Positions 40,703 to 50,874 of a stretch of DNA of 64,000 bases are shown here, piece after piece. Source of the stretch: Nitratireductor aquimarinus (GTDB lineage Bacteria; Pseudomonadota; Alphaproteobacteria; Rhizobiales; Rhizobiaceae); assembly GCF_046773475.1 (NCBI RefSeq), contig NZ_CP177239.1:2790001-2854000 (forward strand), given 5' to 3'. Numbering within the stretch: the stretch's first letter is position 1; every line of letters begins with the position of its first letter. Position numbers and translations under genes: made by a program. The notes beneath the pieces were generated by a model, which did no database searches, was not told the DNA's origin, and saw only the letters and a program-made list of their open reading frames with translations.

Positions 40703-42036
40703 ACCCGGTGGTTCTTCCTGATCCCGGAGCGCTTTTCGGCGATTACGCATTTGCCAAACAGAGCAGCGTGATTGCGGCAGTTTCCGGCGGTGGCGATTCT
40801 CTCGCCCTTCTCTTTCTTCTCAAGGATTTTCTCGACACGCAGGCTGATGCGCCGGCTTTGACAGCCGTGACGGTCGATCATGCCCTGCGGCCGGAATCGG
40901 CAGATGAGGCGCGCTTTGTCGCTGCCCAGTGCCGGAGCCACGGCATTGCGCACAAAACAATGGTCTGGCGCGGCGAAAAGCCGGCGACGGGCGTTTCGGC
41001 TTCTGCCCGCACGGCGCGGCTCGATCTTTTGGCGCAGGCCGCCCATGATGCGGGCGCTGGCCTGATTTTCACCGGTCACACCCAGGACGATCAGGCCGAG
41101 ACCGTTTCGATGCGCGCCGACCGTGGCGCGGGGCGCGGCGGCGCCGGCATTGCGCCCGCCACGCTTCACGATGGTTCAGTCTGGTTTGCCCGCCCCCTTC
41201 TGGGGCTTCACCGTGCGGCGCTGCGCGACTATCTCGTTTCGCGCGACCTGCGCTGGATCGACGATCCGACCAATGACAATACGGCTTATGAGCGTGTGCG
41301 TGTGCGCAAGGCGCTTGATGCGGAAACCGCCCGAAAACTGGTTCACGAGGCGGCGGATGCGGCGGCCGAGCGCATGGCGCTGGGCGCGCGGGCGGCACGT
41401 CTGATCGATGCGCATTGGCGCTGCGTTGCGCCGGGGCTTTATCGCGCCGAAACCGGGTTTCTGGACGCGGATGATGAACCGGCGCTGCTCTACGCGCTGC
41501 GCGTTCTGGCGGCGATGGCCGGTGGCGCTGCGCAATTGCCGGCAATCGAGCCCTCCGCACGCGTCCTGCTGCGGTTGCGTGACGGTTTTTGCGCCACATT
41601 GTCGCGGGCGGTCTTAGACCTTCGTTCAAGTGGTCTTTATCTGCATCGCGAGCGGCGCAATCTGCCGGCCATGGACCGTGCGGCCCAGCCGCTCCTGTGG
41701 GATGGGCGCTACCGTCTTGGCGCGGATGCCGGGGTGATGATCGCGCCGTTTGGCGTTCTGGCGCGCGACTGCCTGCCGGAAACGGCGTCTGTGACCCCTC
41801 AGGACGTTCTATTTGCTGCGCAATTTGCCGAACCGGCGTTCTGGGAGGGGGAAACCTGCCTGGGCCCCGCGCGAAACCGCATGAAGGATGGCGGTTTGCG
41901 GGTTCCCGCCCCATGGGCGCATCTTCTTCCCTCCTTCGATATGGTGCTGGCGCAGGCGCTGATCCGGCTGACCGGTGCCAAAACTGTTATCGCGTCGCCA
42001 TCAGCGGACCACATTCAGCGAAGAGGCTTAACCTAA
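40696..42036 (+). CDS. tilS: tRNA(Ile)-lysidine synthase
   Basis: TilS converts C34 of the tRNA(Ile) CAU anticodon to lysidine so that it reads AUA. The 446-residue protein has the ATP-pyrophosphatase loop SGGGDS (30-35), TVDHALRPES, GHTQDDQAET and the substrate region WIDDPTNDN. The start is a TTG overlapping cpoB; a GTG four codons later is possible. The cpoB-tilS-ftsH-glmM order is conserved in rhizobia. Confidence 0.92.
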   Translation: MLNPVVLPDPGALFGDYAFAKQSSVIAAVSGGGDSLALLFLLKDFLDTQADAPALTAVTVDHALRPESADEARFVAAQCRSHGIAHKTMVWRGEKPATGVSASARTARLDLLAQAAHDAGAGLIFTGHTQDDQAETVSMRADRGAGRGGAGIAPATLHDGSVWFARPLLGLHRAALRDYLVSRDLRWIDDPTNDNTAYERVRVRKALDAETARKLVHEAADAAAERMALGARAARLIDAHWRCVAPGLYRAETGFLDADDEPALLYALRVLAAMAGGAAQLPAIEPSARVLLRLRDGFCATLSRAVLDLRSSGLYLHRERRNLPAMDRAAQPLLWDGRYRLGADAGVMIAPFGVLARDCLPETASVTPQDVLFAAQFAEPAFWEGETCLGPARNRMKDGGLRVPAPWAHLLPSFDMVLAQALIRLTGAKTVIASPSADHIQRRGLT

Positions 42037-42147
42037 AGGCGAGCTGATGCCGTGGCTTGGCTTGGCAAGAAAGCACTGGCTCCCTATGTTATTTCAGACC
42101 ACGAAAAACGGACGATCGCCGGCAACCGGCGAGTTTGCGGGACTTAT

Positions 42148-44088
<1,941 letters not shown>

Positions 44089-44122
44089 GTAGATCTCAAA
44101 ACGCCAATTGCCGTAACAAATG

Positions 44123-44155
44123 AAAACGCCGTGAACTCAGTTTCACGGCGTTTTT
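44123..44155 (+). terminator. Intrinsic terminator of ftsH
   Basis: Perfect 13-base arms (44123-44135 and 44142-44154) with a six-base loop end in TTTTTGG. Confidence 0.93.
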
Positions 44156-44217
44156 GGTTTCTTGATAATGTTACCAAAATCGCGCAAAAGGCGAAATCAC
44201 GAGTATTTATGTGCCTT

Positions 44218-44232
44218 TTAACGTGTTGTTAA
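44218..44232 (+). promoter_or_regulatory. CtrA-type box upstream of glmM
   Basis: TTAA (44218-44221), seven bases, and TTAA (44229-44232) form the full TTAA-N7-TTAA consensus of the alphaproteobacterial cell-cycle regulator CtrA. It lies 156 bases before the glmM ATG. Confidence 0.6.
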
Positions 44233-44387
44233 TCATAATTCGCAAGCAGACGTTTATTGGCAAAGCGTTACACTGGCTCACAGAATTTGATGCGAACGAG
44301 TGTTGCTCCTGTGGCAAAAAGTGAGTGAGGGACGCCGCTTTGACACGCAAACCAGACAAAGTGCGCCGTAGGGGCAGTAAGGAAAAA

Positions 44388-45740
44388 ATGGCAAAGAAGT
44401 ATTTTGGCACGGACGGTATCCGTGGGCGCGCCAATCGTTTTCCGATGACCGGCGAGATTGCCATGAAGGTGGGCATGGCGGCTGGCCTGGCATTCAAGAA
44501 TGGCAGCCACCGTCATCGCGTCGTTCTTGGCAAGGATACGCGGCTTTCCGGCTACATGATCGAGAACGCGCTGGTTTCCGGTTTCTGCGCGGCGGGAATG
44601 GATGTTTTCCTGCTCGGCCCGATACCGACGCCGGCTGTCGCCATGCTCGTGCGCTCGCTGCGCGCCGATATCGGCGTGATGATCTCCGCGTCGCACAATC
44701 CCTATTACGATAACGGCATCAAGCTGTTCGGCCCGGACGGCTACAAGCTCTCCGACAAGATCGAGGGCCGCATCGAGGCCATGCTCGACAAGGAAGTCGA
44801 GCTGGCGCTGGCCGATAATGGCGCGCTGGGCCGCGCGACGCGCGTCGATGGCGTGCATGACCGCTATATCGAGTTCGCCAAACGGACGCTGCCGCGCTCC
44901 ATGTCGCTTTCGGGTCTGCGCATTGTTCTCGACTGCGCCAATGGCGCTGCCTACAAGGTGGCGCCCGCAGTTCTCTGGGAGCTTGGCGCAGAGGTTATCG
45001 CGATCAATGACGAGCCGAATGGCGTCAACATCAACGATGATTGCGGTTCCACCCATCCGCTGGGGCTCGCCAAAAAGGTGCACGAAGTGCGCGCCGATAT
45101 CGGCATCGCGCTTGATGGTGACGCCGACCGCGTTGTGATCGTCGATGAGAACGGCACGGTGATCGATGGCGACCAGATCATGGCGTTGATCGCGCAGTTC
45201 TGGCACAAGGCCGGCAAGCTCCAGGGCGGCGGCGTTGTTGCGACGATCATGTCCAATCTCGGTCTCGAGCGCTTCATGCACGACCTGAAGCTCGACCTTT
45301 ACCGCGTGAAGGTGGGCGACCGTTATGTGGTCGAGCGCATGCGCGCCGACGGTCTGAACATCGGCGGCGAGCAGTCGGGCCATGTGGTCCTGTCCGACTT
45401 CACGACCACGGGTGACGGGCTGGTGGCCGCCCTGCAGGTTCTGGCCTGCATCAAGCGCGAGGATCGCCCGGCCAGTGAAGTGTGCAAACAGTTCGAGCCG
45501 GTGCCGCAGCTGCTCAAGAATGTGCGCATCAGCGGCGGCAAGCCGCTGGAGGCTGCGCCGGTCAAATCGGCTATCGCCGACGCAGAGGCCCGCCTGGGTG
45601 ACAAGGGCCGTCTCGTGATCCGTCCCTCCGGCACCGAACCGCTGATCCGCGTGATGGCCGAGGCCGATGATCCCGCACTCGTGGAAAGCGTGGTCGATGA
45701 CGTGATTGGCGCGATCGCGGATTCAAAGAGCGCCGCCTGA
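44388..45740 (+). CDS. glmM: Phosphoglucosamine mutase
   Basis: GlmM interconverts glucosamine-6-phosphate and glucosamine-1-phosphate for UDP-GlcNAc, feeding peptidoglycan and lipid A. The 450-residue protein begins MAKKYFGTDGIRGRAN. It has the phosphoserine loop SASHNP (catalytic Ser102), the metal loop DGDADR, GGEQSGH and the phosphate-binding RPSGTEPLIRVM. I start at the ATG at 44388, matching all relatives; the frame opens 21 codons earlier. A CtrA-type box lies in the 299-base upstream gap. Confidence 0.97.
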   Translation: MAKKYFGTDGIRGRANRFPMTGEIAMKVGMAAGLAFKNGSHRHRVVLGKDTRLSGYMIENALVSGFCAAGMDVFLLGPIPTPAVAMLVRSLRADIGVMISASHNPYYDNGIKLFGPDGYKLSDKIEGRIEAMLDKEVELALADNGALGRATRVDGVHDRYIEFAKRTLPRSMSLSGLRIVLDCANGAAYKVAPAVLWELGAEVIAINDEPNGVNINDDCGSTHPLGLAKKVHEVRADIGIALDGDADRVVIVDENGTVIDGDQIMALIAQFWHKAGKLQGGGVVATIMSNLGLERFMHDLKLDLYRVKVGDRYVVERMRADGLNIGGEQSGHVVLSDFTTTGDGLVAALQVLACIKREDRPASEVCKQFEPVPQLLKNVRISGGKPLEAAPVKSAIADAEARLGDKGRLVIRPSGTEPLIRVMAEADDPALVESVVDDVIGAIADSKSAA

Positions 45741-45777
45741 GCCAGGCCCTGACGGGCACTGTCGAAAAAGCATTCTG

Positions 45778-45804
45778 AAAAGCCGGCATTCGTGCCGGCT
45801 TTTT
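45778..45804 (+). terminator. Intrinsic terminator of glmM
   Basis: Perfect 11-base arms (45778-45788 and 45793-45803) with a TTCG tetraloop run into TTTTTG. Confidence 0.93.
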
Positions 45805-45873
45805 GTATTTTTGGCTTTGGTTTTGCGCCTTTGCGCGTCAGGCGTGTATTCACGTCGTGGTTAAGGCTTAAGG

Positions 45874-45888
45874 TTAAGTCGTATTTAA
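45874..45888 (+). promoter_or_regulatory. CtrA-type box upstream of the first porin
   Basis: TTAA (45874-45877), seven bases, TTAA (45885-45888). Two further TTAA tetramers lie just left of it (45861 and 45868). The box is 81 bases before the porin ATG. Confidence 0.6.
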
Positions 45889-45969
45889 CTTTTTTGGTCG
45901 AATACTCCCGTCGAGTTGCAATTTGCCGGTGTGCCCAGGGGGGCGCGGCAACGCCAAGGATGGGAACAT

Positions 45970-46830
45970 ATGTTGAAGTCTACGAAGGTCTTCGGGGCGG
46001 CCTTGCTGCTTTTTGCTCCGACCGCAGGCTATGCCGCCGATCTCTATGAACCGCCGATCATCGAAGCGCCCGAACCACTGCCGCCGATCATCGAGCCCGC
46101 CGCACCGGAATTTGGCGGATGGTATATTCGCGGCGATGTCGACTATCACTGGTCGAAGCTGCGCGGCACCGAATACATCACCTATGGTCCGGGGGCCGGT
46201 GGCCTTCGCGGAGGAACGGCGTCCTTCGACACGACGGACCTGAAGGGCGCCATGTCGCTGGGCGCCGGTGTCGGTTACCAGATCAATCGCTACCTTCGCG
46301 CTGATCTGACGGCGGACTACTGGTTCAAGTCGGATTTCACCGGCTCCACGTCGGGTACGTGCTCGGGCGGTGTGCCTTGCGTTTCCACGGATACGTCGGC
46401 CTACAGCGCCTGGCTGCTGATGGCCAACGCGTATATCGACCTTGGCACCTATCACGGCGTCACGCCTTATGTCGGTGCGGGTATCGGTGGCGCTCACATC
46501 AAGTGGGACGACCTGACGAACACCACGCCCGATGGCACGACGGTTCACGAGGGTTCCAGCAACTGGCGCTTCGCCTACTCGCTGATGGCCGGTGCTTCCT
46601 ACTGCCTTACCGAGAATCTGAACCTCGACATGGGCTATCGCTTCACGCGGGTGAACGGCGGTCGCATGTTTGAGTATGCTTCGGGCGTTGCTCCGGGCTT
46701 CGACAAGGGCTTCAACGTTCACGAGGCCCGCGCGGGTCTGCGCTATCAGTTCGGTGGCAACACCAACTGCGCCGCGCCTCAGGTGGTCACCTATGATCCG
46801 CCGCCCTTCGAGCCGCCGGTCTACAAGTAA
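45970..46830 (+). CDS. Outer-membrane beta-barrel protein 1 (Omp25/31-like)
   Basis: The 286-residue protein has a signal peptide (about 1-22, ending YAA) and a Pro- and Glu-rich N-terminal segment (EPPIIEAPEPLPPIIEP). An eight-stranded-type barrel follows with alternating strands such as GWYIRGDVDYHW, LNLDMGYRFTRV and EARAGLRYQF. It resembles small porins of rhizobia and Brucella Omp25/31. It is about the same length as the next gene's product and shares NAYxDLGTY-x-G-x-TPYVGAGIG with it, so the two are paralogues. Its stop is followed by a strong terminator. Confidence 0.88.
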   Translation: MLKSTKVFGAALLLFAPTAGYAADLYEPPIIEAPEPLPPIIEPAAPEFGGWYIRGDVDYHWSKLRGTEYITYGPGAGGLRGGTASFDTTDLKGAMSLGAGVGYQINRYLRADLTADYWFKSDFTGSTSGTCSGGVPCVSTDTSAYSAWLLMANAYIDLGTYHGVTPYVGAGIGGAHIKWDDLTNTTPDGTTVHEGSSNWRFAYSLMAGASYCLTENLNLDMGYRFTRVNGGRMFEYASGVAPGFDKGFNVHEARAGLRYQFGGNTNCAAPQVVTYDPPPFEPPVYK

Positions 46831-46861
46831 GACCTACGCGTAAGACAGTCTGCATTTTTCT

Positions 46862-46897
46862 AAACCGCCCGGCCCAAATGCCGGGCGGTTTTCTTTT
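46862..46897 (+). terminator. Intrinsic terminator of porin 1
   Basis: Perfect 12-base arms (46862-46873 and 46880-46891) with a six-base loop are followed by TTCTTTT. Confidence 0.92.
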
Positions 46898-46941
46898 GCG
46901 CAGTCGTTATCGTAAACGCCTGCGATAACCATGCGTTAGCC

Positions 46942-46956
46942 TTAACTGCCGCTTAA
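46942..46956 (+). promoter_or_regulatory. CtrA-type box upstream of the second porin
   Basis: TTAA (46942-46945), seven bases, TTAA (46953-46956), with another TTAA at 46966. It lies 74 bases before the ATG, nearly the same place as in porin 1. Confidence 0.6.
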
Positions 46957-47030
46957 CCCGAATGGTTAATTATGGGGAGATAAAGCGGCGGGGGCACCCT
47001 TAATCCGTCGCGTCTCGCGGAGTTCGGATT

Positions 47031-47870
47031 ATGAGCACTATCACCCGTCTGCTTGTCTCTTCGGTTTCTCTGACGCTGGTTTCCATCGGCGCAGTGCAGG
47101 CCGCTGACTATGACCCACCGATCATTATTGAAGAAGTGCCTGACGTGGTGCCGGTGGAGATTGGCAGCGGCTGGTACCTGCGCGGCGACATTGGCTATTC
47201 GCTGAAAACCAGCGCCAAGGACCCCTTTACCTATCGCACCTTCGATGGCGTGAACTACGGTTCCGCCGCATTCGACAGCGTCTCCCTCTCGAAAGATTTC
47301 AGCTTCGGTCTGGGTTTTGGTTATTCCTTCACCGACTGGTTCCGCGCCGACGCGACGCTTGATCGCTTTACTGCCGGTTTCAACGGCACGACCTCGAGTT
47401 CGGTTCCCTGTCCGGGCGCTCCTGCTGGAACGACCTGTCGTTCCGAGGACGGTTCGGAAGTCACCGGGTATTCCGCGCTGTTAAACGCCTATGTGGACCT
47501 CGGCACCTATGTGGGCTTCACACCCTATGTGGGCGCGGGCATCGGCTACACCTATATGCGCTGGGATGAACTCGCCAACAGTGCCTACTGTGTGGGTGGC
47601 GGCTGCGGCGGCACCAGCTTTGCGGGCACGTCCAGGCATTCGGGCGAGTCGGACTGGCGCTTCACCTACGCGCTCATGGCCGGTATGTCCTATGACTTCT
47701 CCAACAACATGAAGGTGGACCTCGGCTACCGCTATCGTCATGTCGATGGCGGCAACATGTTCGCCTGGGATGCTGCGACGGCGGCAGCCGGTGCGACAGG
47801 CGTGCAGGGCCACGACAGCGATCTTGCCACGCATGAGATCCGCGTTGGTCTGCGCTACGAATTATGGTGA
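47031..47870 (+). CDS. Outer-membrane beta-barrel protein 2, paralogue of porin 1
   Basis: This 279-residue protein has a signal peptide (about 1-24, ending VQA) and an acidic Pro-rich start (DYDPPIIIEEVPDVVPVE). Barrel strands include GWYLRGDIGYSL, MKVDLGYRYRHVDGGNMF and the C-terminal HEIRVGLRYELW, ending in an aromatic residue as barrel proteins do. Two loops carry cysteine pairs (CPGAPAGTTC and CVGGGC). Regulation is probably like porin 1, given the matching CtrA-type box. Confidence 0.88.
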   Translation: MSTITRLLVSSVSLTLVSIGAVQAADYDPPIIIEEVPDVVPVEIGSGWYLRGDIGYSLKTSAKDPFTYRTFDGVNYGSAAFDSVSLSKDFSFGLGFGYSFTDWFRADATLDRFTAGFNGTTSSSVPCPGAPAGTTCRSEDGSEVTGYSALLNAYVDLGTYVGFTPYVGAGIGYTYMRWDELANSAYCVGGGCGGTSFAGTSRHSGESDWRFTYALMAGMSYDFSNNMKVDLGYRYRHVDGGNMFAWDAATAAAGATGVQGHDSDLATHEIRVGLRYELW

Positions 47871-48200
47871 GAGCCGGTTCTGGCCCCTTCCATACAGAAA
47901 CCCCCCACCTCCGCAGCCCAGCCCCTAACCTGAATGCGGGCGTATGGTAAAAGAATAAGCCGAACCCCTTGGTCCAGCAGAACCTTGGGGTTCGGATATG
48001 CTTCATAAATCTGCAACAAGTAAGAAACGGCGACTTCCCGCCCTGCGCTGGCATGAACGGAAATCGCCCGCTTCGCGCCGCGCAAATTGGTCATTCACCA
48101 GCGCTTGCCCTTGCCTTGAAAGCCGCCGTTCGTTGACCGGGAACCGGGCATTCGCCGCGACGTGAACGAACGGCAGCGATGCGGACGCCAATTGGACAAA
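47871..48200. other. 330-base gap after porin 2, with hairpin and unassigned 79-codon frame
   Basis: A perfect nine-base stem (47960-47968 and 47987-47995) lies 90 bases after the porin stop. On the minus strand an open frame of 79 codons (47855-48094) encodes AVSYLLQIYEAYPNPKVLLDQG, which looks protein-like but matches nothing I know and overlaps the porin end. It may be a gene remnant. Confidence 0.35.
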
Positions 48201-48515
48201 CTACTCGACGACGCGGAACACTTCCCAATATGTCGAGCCCGAAACGATCACTTCGCCCATCTTCTTGCCCCAGTCGGCATGCATCTTGATCGATCCGATC
48301 TTGTCGAAAAAATTATCAAGCTCAGCGAGATTAGAAATCTCGAACTCGTCCTGAATAACGGCCTCCTTGGCGCCGATCGAACCGGTTATCACGCGGCTTT
48401 TCGACATATCAATATCCGTTTGCGAGCCGATCTGCTCGGCCCATTCTTTGTGAAGCGCCAGCGCTTCCGATTTCATTCCAAATTTAGCTTCGCAGGTCCA
48501 ACGCGCGATCATCAT
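48201..48515 (-). CDS. Small hypothetical protein, possibly dimeric alpha-beta barrel (NIPSNAP-like)
   Basis: The 104-residue protein begins MMIARWTCEAKFGMKSEALALHKEWAEQIG and ends GEVIVSGSTYWEVFRVVE. An initial strand, a helix carrying an invariant-looking W-A-E, and a final strand fit the ferredoxin-like dimeric alpha-beta barrel type of NIPSNAP and related domains, but I cannot confirm it. There is no signal peptide. The FAD oxidoreductase gene lies upstream on the same strand, about 100 bases away. Function unknown. Confidence 0.6.
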   Translation of the reverse strand: MMIARWTCEAKFGMKSEALALHKEWAEQIGSQTDIDMSKSRVITGSIGAKEAVIQDEFEISNLAELDNFFDKIGSIKMHADWGKKMGEVIVSGSTYWEVFRVVE

Positions 48516-48613
48516 GGGGTCTTCCTCCCTTCTTGTGTAAAGAGATTTGGCCTGTCCCGCAGGCCGAAAACCGGTCGCCTGGGTGGGCGATATCTACACT
48601 TGGGAACGTCGGC

Positions 48614-49984
48614 CTATGGCGCGATGTTCTGGTTTATGTGGAACAGGTTGTCCGGGTCATATCGGCGCTTGAGTTTCAGGAGCCTGTCGTAATTGCCACC
48701 GAAGTTCTCCTGCGCGCGCCCGGCATCGTCTTCATCCATGAAGTTGATATAGCCGCCTGGTTCGGAATACGGCGCCACCGCATCCGAATAGTCTCGCACC
48801 CATTTTGTATGGGCCGCGTCATCGGCCGGGTCGTCGGATGCGGCCAGAACCACCATCGAGAAGTTGGCGTCTCTGTGCCCAAAGGCTGTGGCATCAGAAT
48901 CCACGTCCTGACACGCGCCGTTGATCGGATAAAGATGCATGGTGGAACTGACCGTCGGTGCGTTCGGTCCGTGCTGGACATGCGCCGCGATCGCTTCGTC
49001 GGTGAGCTCCTTGACGAAGTTGCCCTTCCAGTATTGTCGGATGCCCGTCGGGAAAAGGCCATCGAAAGCCGCGTTGATTGCCGGGTACGGCACCGGCCCG
49101 ACATGTTCGGCCTTGACCTCGGCAATGTCGTGGAACGCCTTGAACTGTTTTTCGCCCTCGGACGGATCCCCTGACCAGCAGGCGACGATGGCACAGAACA
49201 TGTCGCCGTGGCGGTCTTCCGGGATGAATGGCAGTGGCGGCGCGATCTGGAAGGCCGGAAAGGCGCCCATCTCGCGCGGCGCGGTCTTGATGTAGTCCCG
49301 ATAAAACCTGAAGATCGTTTCGGTTTCTTCGATCTCGAAGAACATCGGGCCCCAATAGACCGTTTCGACCGGCTGGAGCTTGTATTCGAGCGAGGTGCAA
49401 ATGCCGAAATTTCCGCCGCCGCCGCGGATGGCCCAGAAGAGGTCGGTATTCCTGTCTTCACTTGCGATCAGCATCTTTCCGTCAGCCGTCACGACATCTG
49501 CCGAAATCAGGTTGTCGAGCGACAGGCCATGACCACGGGAGAGGTACCCGATCCCTCCGCCTAGCGTGAGCCCGGCAATGCCGGTTGTGGAGATGATCCC
49601 GCCCGTAGTGGCGAGACCAAAGGCATGGGTGGCCGAATTGAAATCACCCCACGTAGTACCTCCCTCGGCGCGAACCGTCTTGGCGCCCGGATCGACCCGG
49701 ACGCTGCGCATATGCGACAGGTCGATAACGACGCCTCCGTCATTGGTGCCGAAGCCGGGACCGCTGTGCCCGCCGCCGCGCACAGAAAGTTCGTGCCCGT
49801 TGTCGCGGGCATAGTGGACTGTAGTCATCACGTCGCCGGCATTGGCTGCCCGCACGATGACGGCGGGCCGTTTGTCGATCATTCCGTTGTGGACCTTGCG
49901 GGCCTCATCGTAGCTGTTGTCGGATTGGGTGATGACATCTCCGCGAATATGGTCGCGGAGTTCGCTTGGTGTCTTGGCTGTCAT
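48614..49984 (-). CDS. FAD-linked oxidoreductase of the berberine-bridge-enzyme-like family
   Basis: The 456-residue protein has the PCMH-type FAD-binding fold: VHYARDNGHELSVRGGGHSGPGFGTN (the histidine in GGGHS is the usual covalent FAD link) and GFNTATH-like DFNSATHAFGLATTGG. The BBE C-terminal motif is YDPDNLFHINQNI. The second, cysteine link found in plant enzymes is missing: the matching segment reads TTGIAGLTLGGGIGYLS. Such enzymes oxidise sugars, alcohols or alkaloid-like compounds. I start at the ATG at 49984 with GGGAAAA upstream. There is no signal peptide. The substrate is unknown. Confidence 0.87.
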   Translation of the reverse strand: MTAKTPSELRDHIRGDVITQSDNSYDEARKVHNGMIDKRPAVIVRAANAGDVMTTVHYARDNGHELSVRGGGHSGPGFGTNDGGVVIDLSHMRSVRVDPGAKTVRAEGGTTWGDFNSATHAFGLATTGGIISTTGIAGLTLGGGIGYLSRGHGLSLDNLISADVVTADGKMLIASEDRNTDLFWAIRGGGGNFGICTSLEYKLQPVETVYWGPMFFEIEETETIFRFYRDYIKTAPREMGAFPAFQIAPPLPFIPEDRHGDMFCAIVACWSGDPSEGEKQFKAFHDIAEVKAEHVGPVPYPAINAAFDGLFPTGIRQYWKGNFVKELTDEAIAAHVQHGPNAPTVSSTMHLYPINGACQDVDSDATAFGHRDANFSMVVLAASDDPADDAAHTKWVRDYSDAVAPYSEPGGYINFMDEDDAGRAQENFGGNYDRLLKLKRRYDPDNLFHINQNIAP

Positions 49985-50243
49985 GGTTTTCCCGCCATGG
50001 TTTCTTGATTGTCCGCGTTGATCGCGGAACTCAGACAAGCCAATCAGCCAACCAAGACTCACAAGGAAACGATCTGTCGCCACAAACCATTGGCTGGCTT
50101 ATCGACTGCGATCATTGCCTAAAGTTAACACAATTTTTGAAAATGGCAGAGTCGGCATTTTTTGACGCGCGTAACACTCACCTGAAAAGGAAGTTCAGCC
50201 GCTTCGCAGGGGCGGCTCCCTGCCCAGATTGAGGCACGGTGTT

Positions 50244-50870
50244 CTAGCGCGCCGTTGACCAGCCGAACCAGAGCGCGACGAGTGCGAGAAGGGCGGAGAG
50301 TGTGCGCCGTGCGATCCGCTCGCGCCGGGCGTCGGTCAGAAATGGCTGTAGCGTGCTTGCCAGCACCACGATCATGCCGTGGATCAGTGTCGCCACGCCC
50401 ACATAGATCGAGGTGAGGAGAATGGTCTGCGGCGTCAGTGGCTGCGTGGGGTCCACGAAGGTCGGTAAAACGGCGATGTAGAAAACCGCCGCCTTGGGAT
50501 TGAGCAGATTTGTCACGAGACCGCGCATGAAATGCGCGCCGTCTGGCTTGTCTCCTGCCGCAGAGACGTCGCCGCCATCGCGCCAGCCATCCCAGGCCAG
50601 AAAGAGCAGGAAGAGCACACCCGCCCAGCGCAGCCCCTCATAGAGCACGTCGGAGGCCTGAATGACCTGTGCCACGCCGAGCGCGGCAATGATGCCGACA
50701 ATGCTGAGCCCGAGCGCCACGCCGGCAACCGTTGCGAAGCCGGGGCGGCGGCCTTCCGAGGCGGAGATCAGGGCCAGATAGGCCATGTTCGGTCCGGGCG
50801 TGAGCTCGATCAGCGTCGATGCCAGAGCGAATGAAGCGACAACGGTCAGATCGAGCCCGAAGACAGTCAT
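50244..50870 (-). CDS. LysE-family amino-acid exporter
   Basis: The 208-residue membrane protein has five to six hydrophobic segments and the family motif TLIELTPGPNMAYLALISASEGRRPGFATVAGVALG (about 20-55), then GLVTNLLNPKAAVFYIAVLPTFV. LysE/RhtB proteins export amino acids or their derivatives. The ATG lies four bases after the polA stop, so it is probably cotranscribed with polA. The substrate cannot be told from sequence. Confidence 0.9.
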   Translation of the reverse strand: MTVFGLDLTVVASFALASTLIELTPGPNMAYLALISASEGRRPGFATVAGVALGLSIVGIIAALGVAQVIQASDVLYEGLRWAGVLFLLFLAWDGWRDGGDVSAAGDKPDGAHFMRGLVTNLLNPKAAVFYIAVLPTFVDPTQPLTPQTILLTSIYVGVATLIHGMIVVLASTLQPFLTDARRERIARRTLSALLALVALWFGWSTAR

Positions 50871-50874
50871 GGCG

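Noticed and set aside
44325..44387. An extended glmM start
   Set aside because: All relatives begin at MAKKYFGTDG; the upstream 21 codons are basic and non-conserved.
46862..46897. The strong G+C-rich palindromes after glmM, porin 1, argG and rpsP as one dispersed repeat family
   Set aside because: Each is followed by a T-run and their loops differ, so they are ordinary intrinsic terminators.
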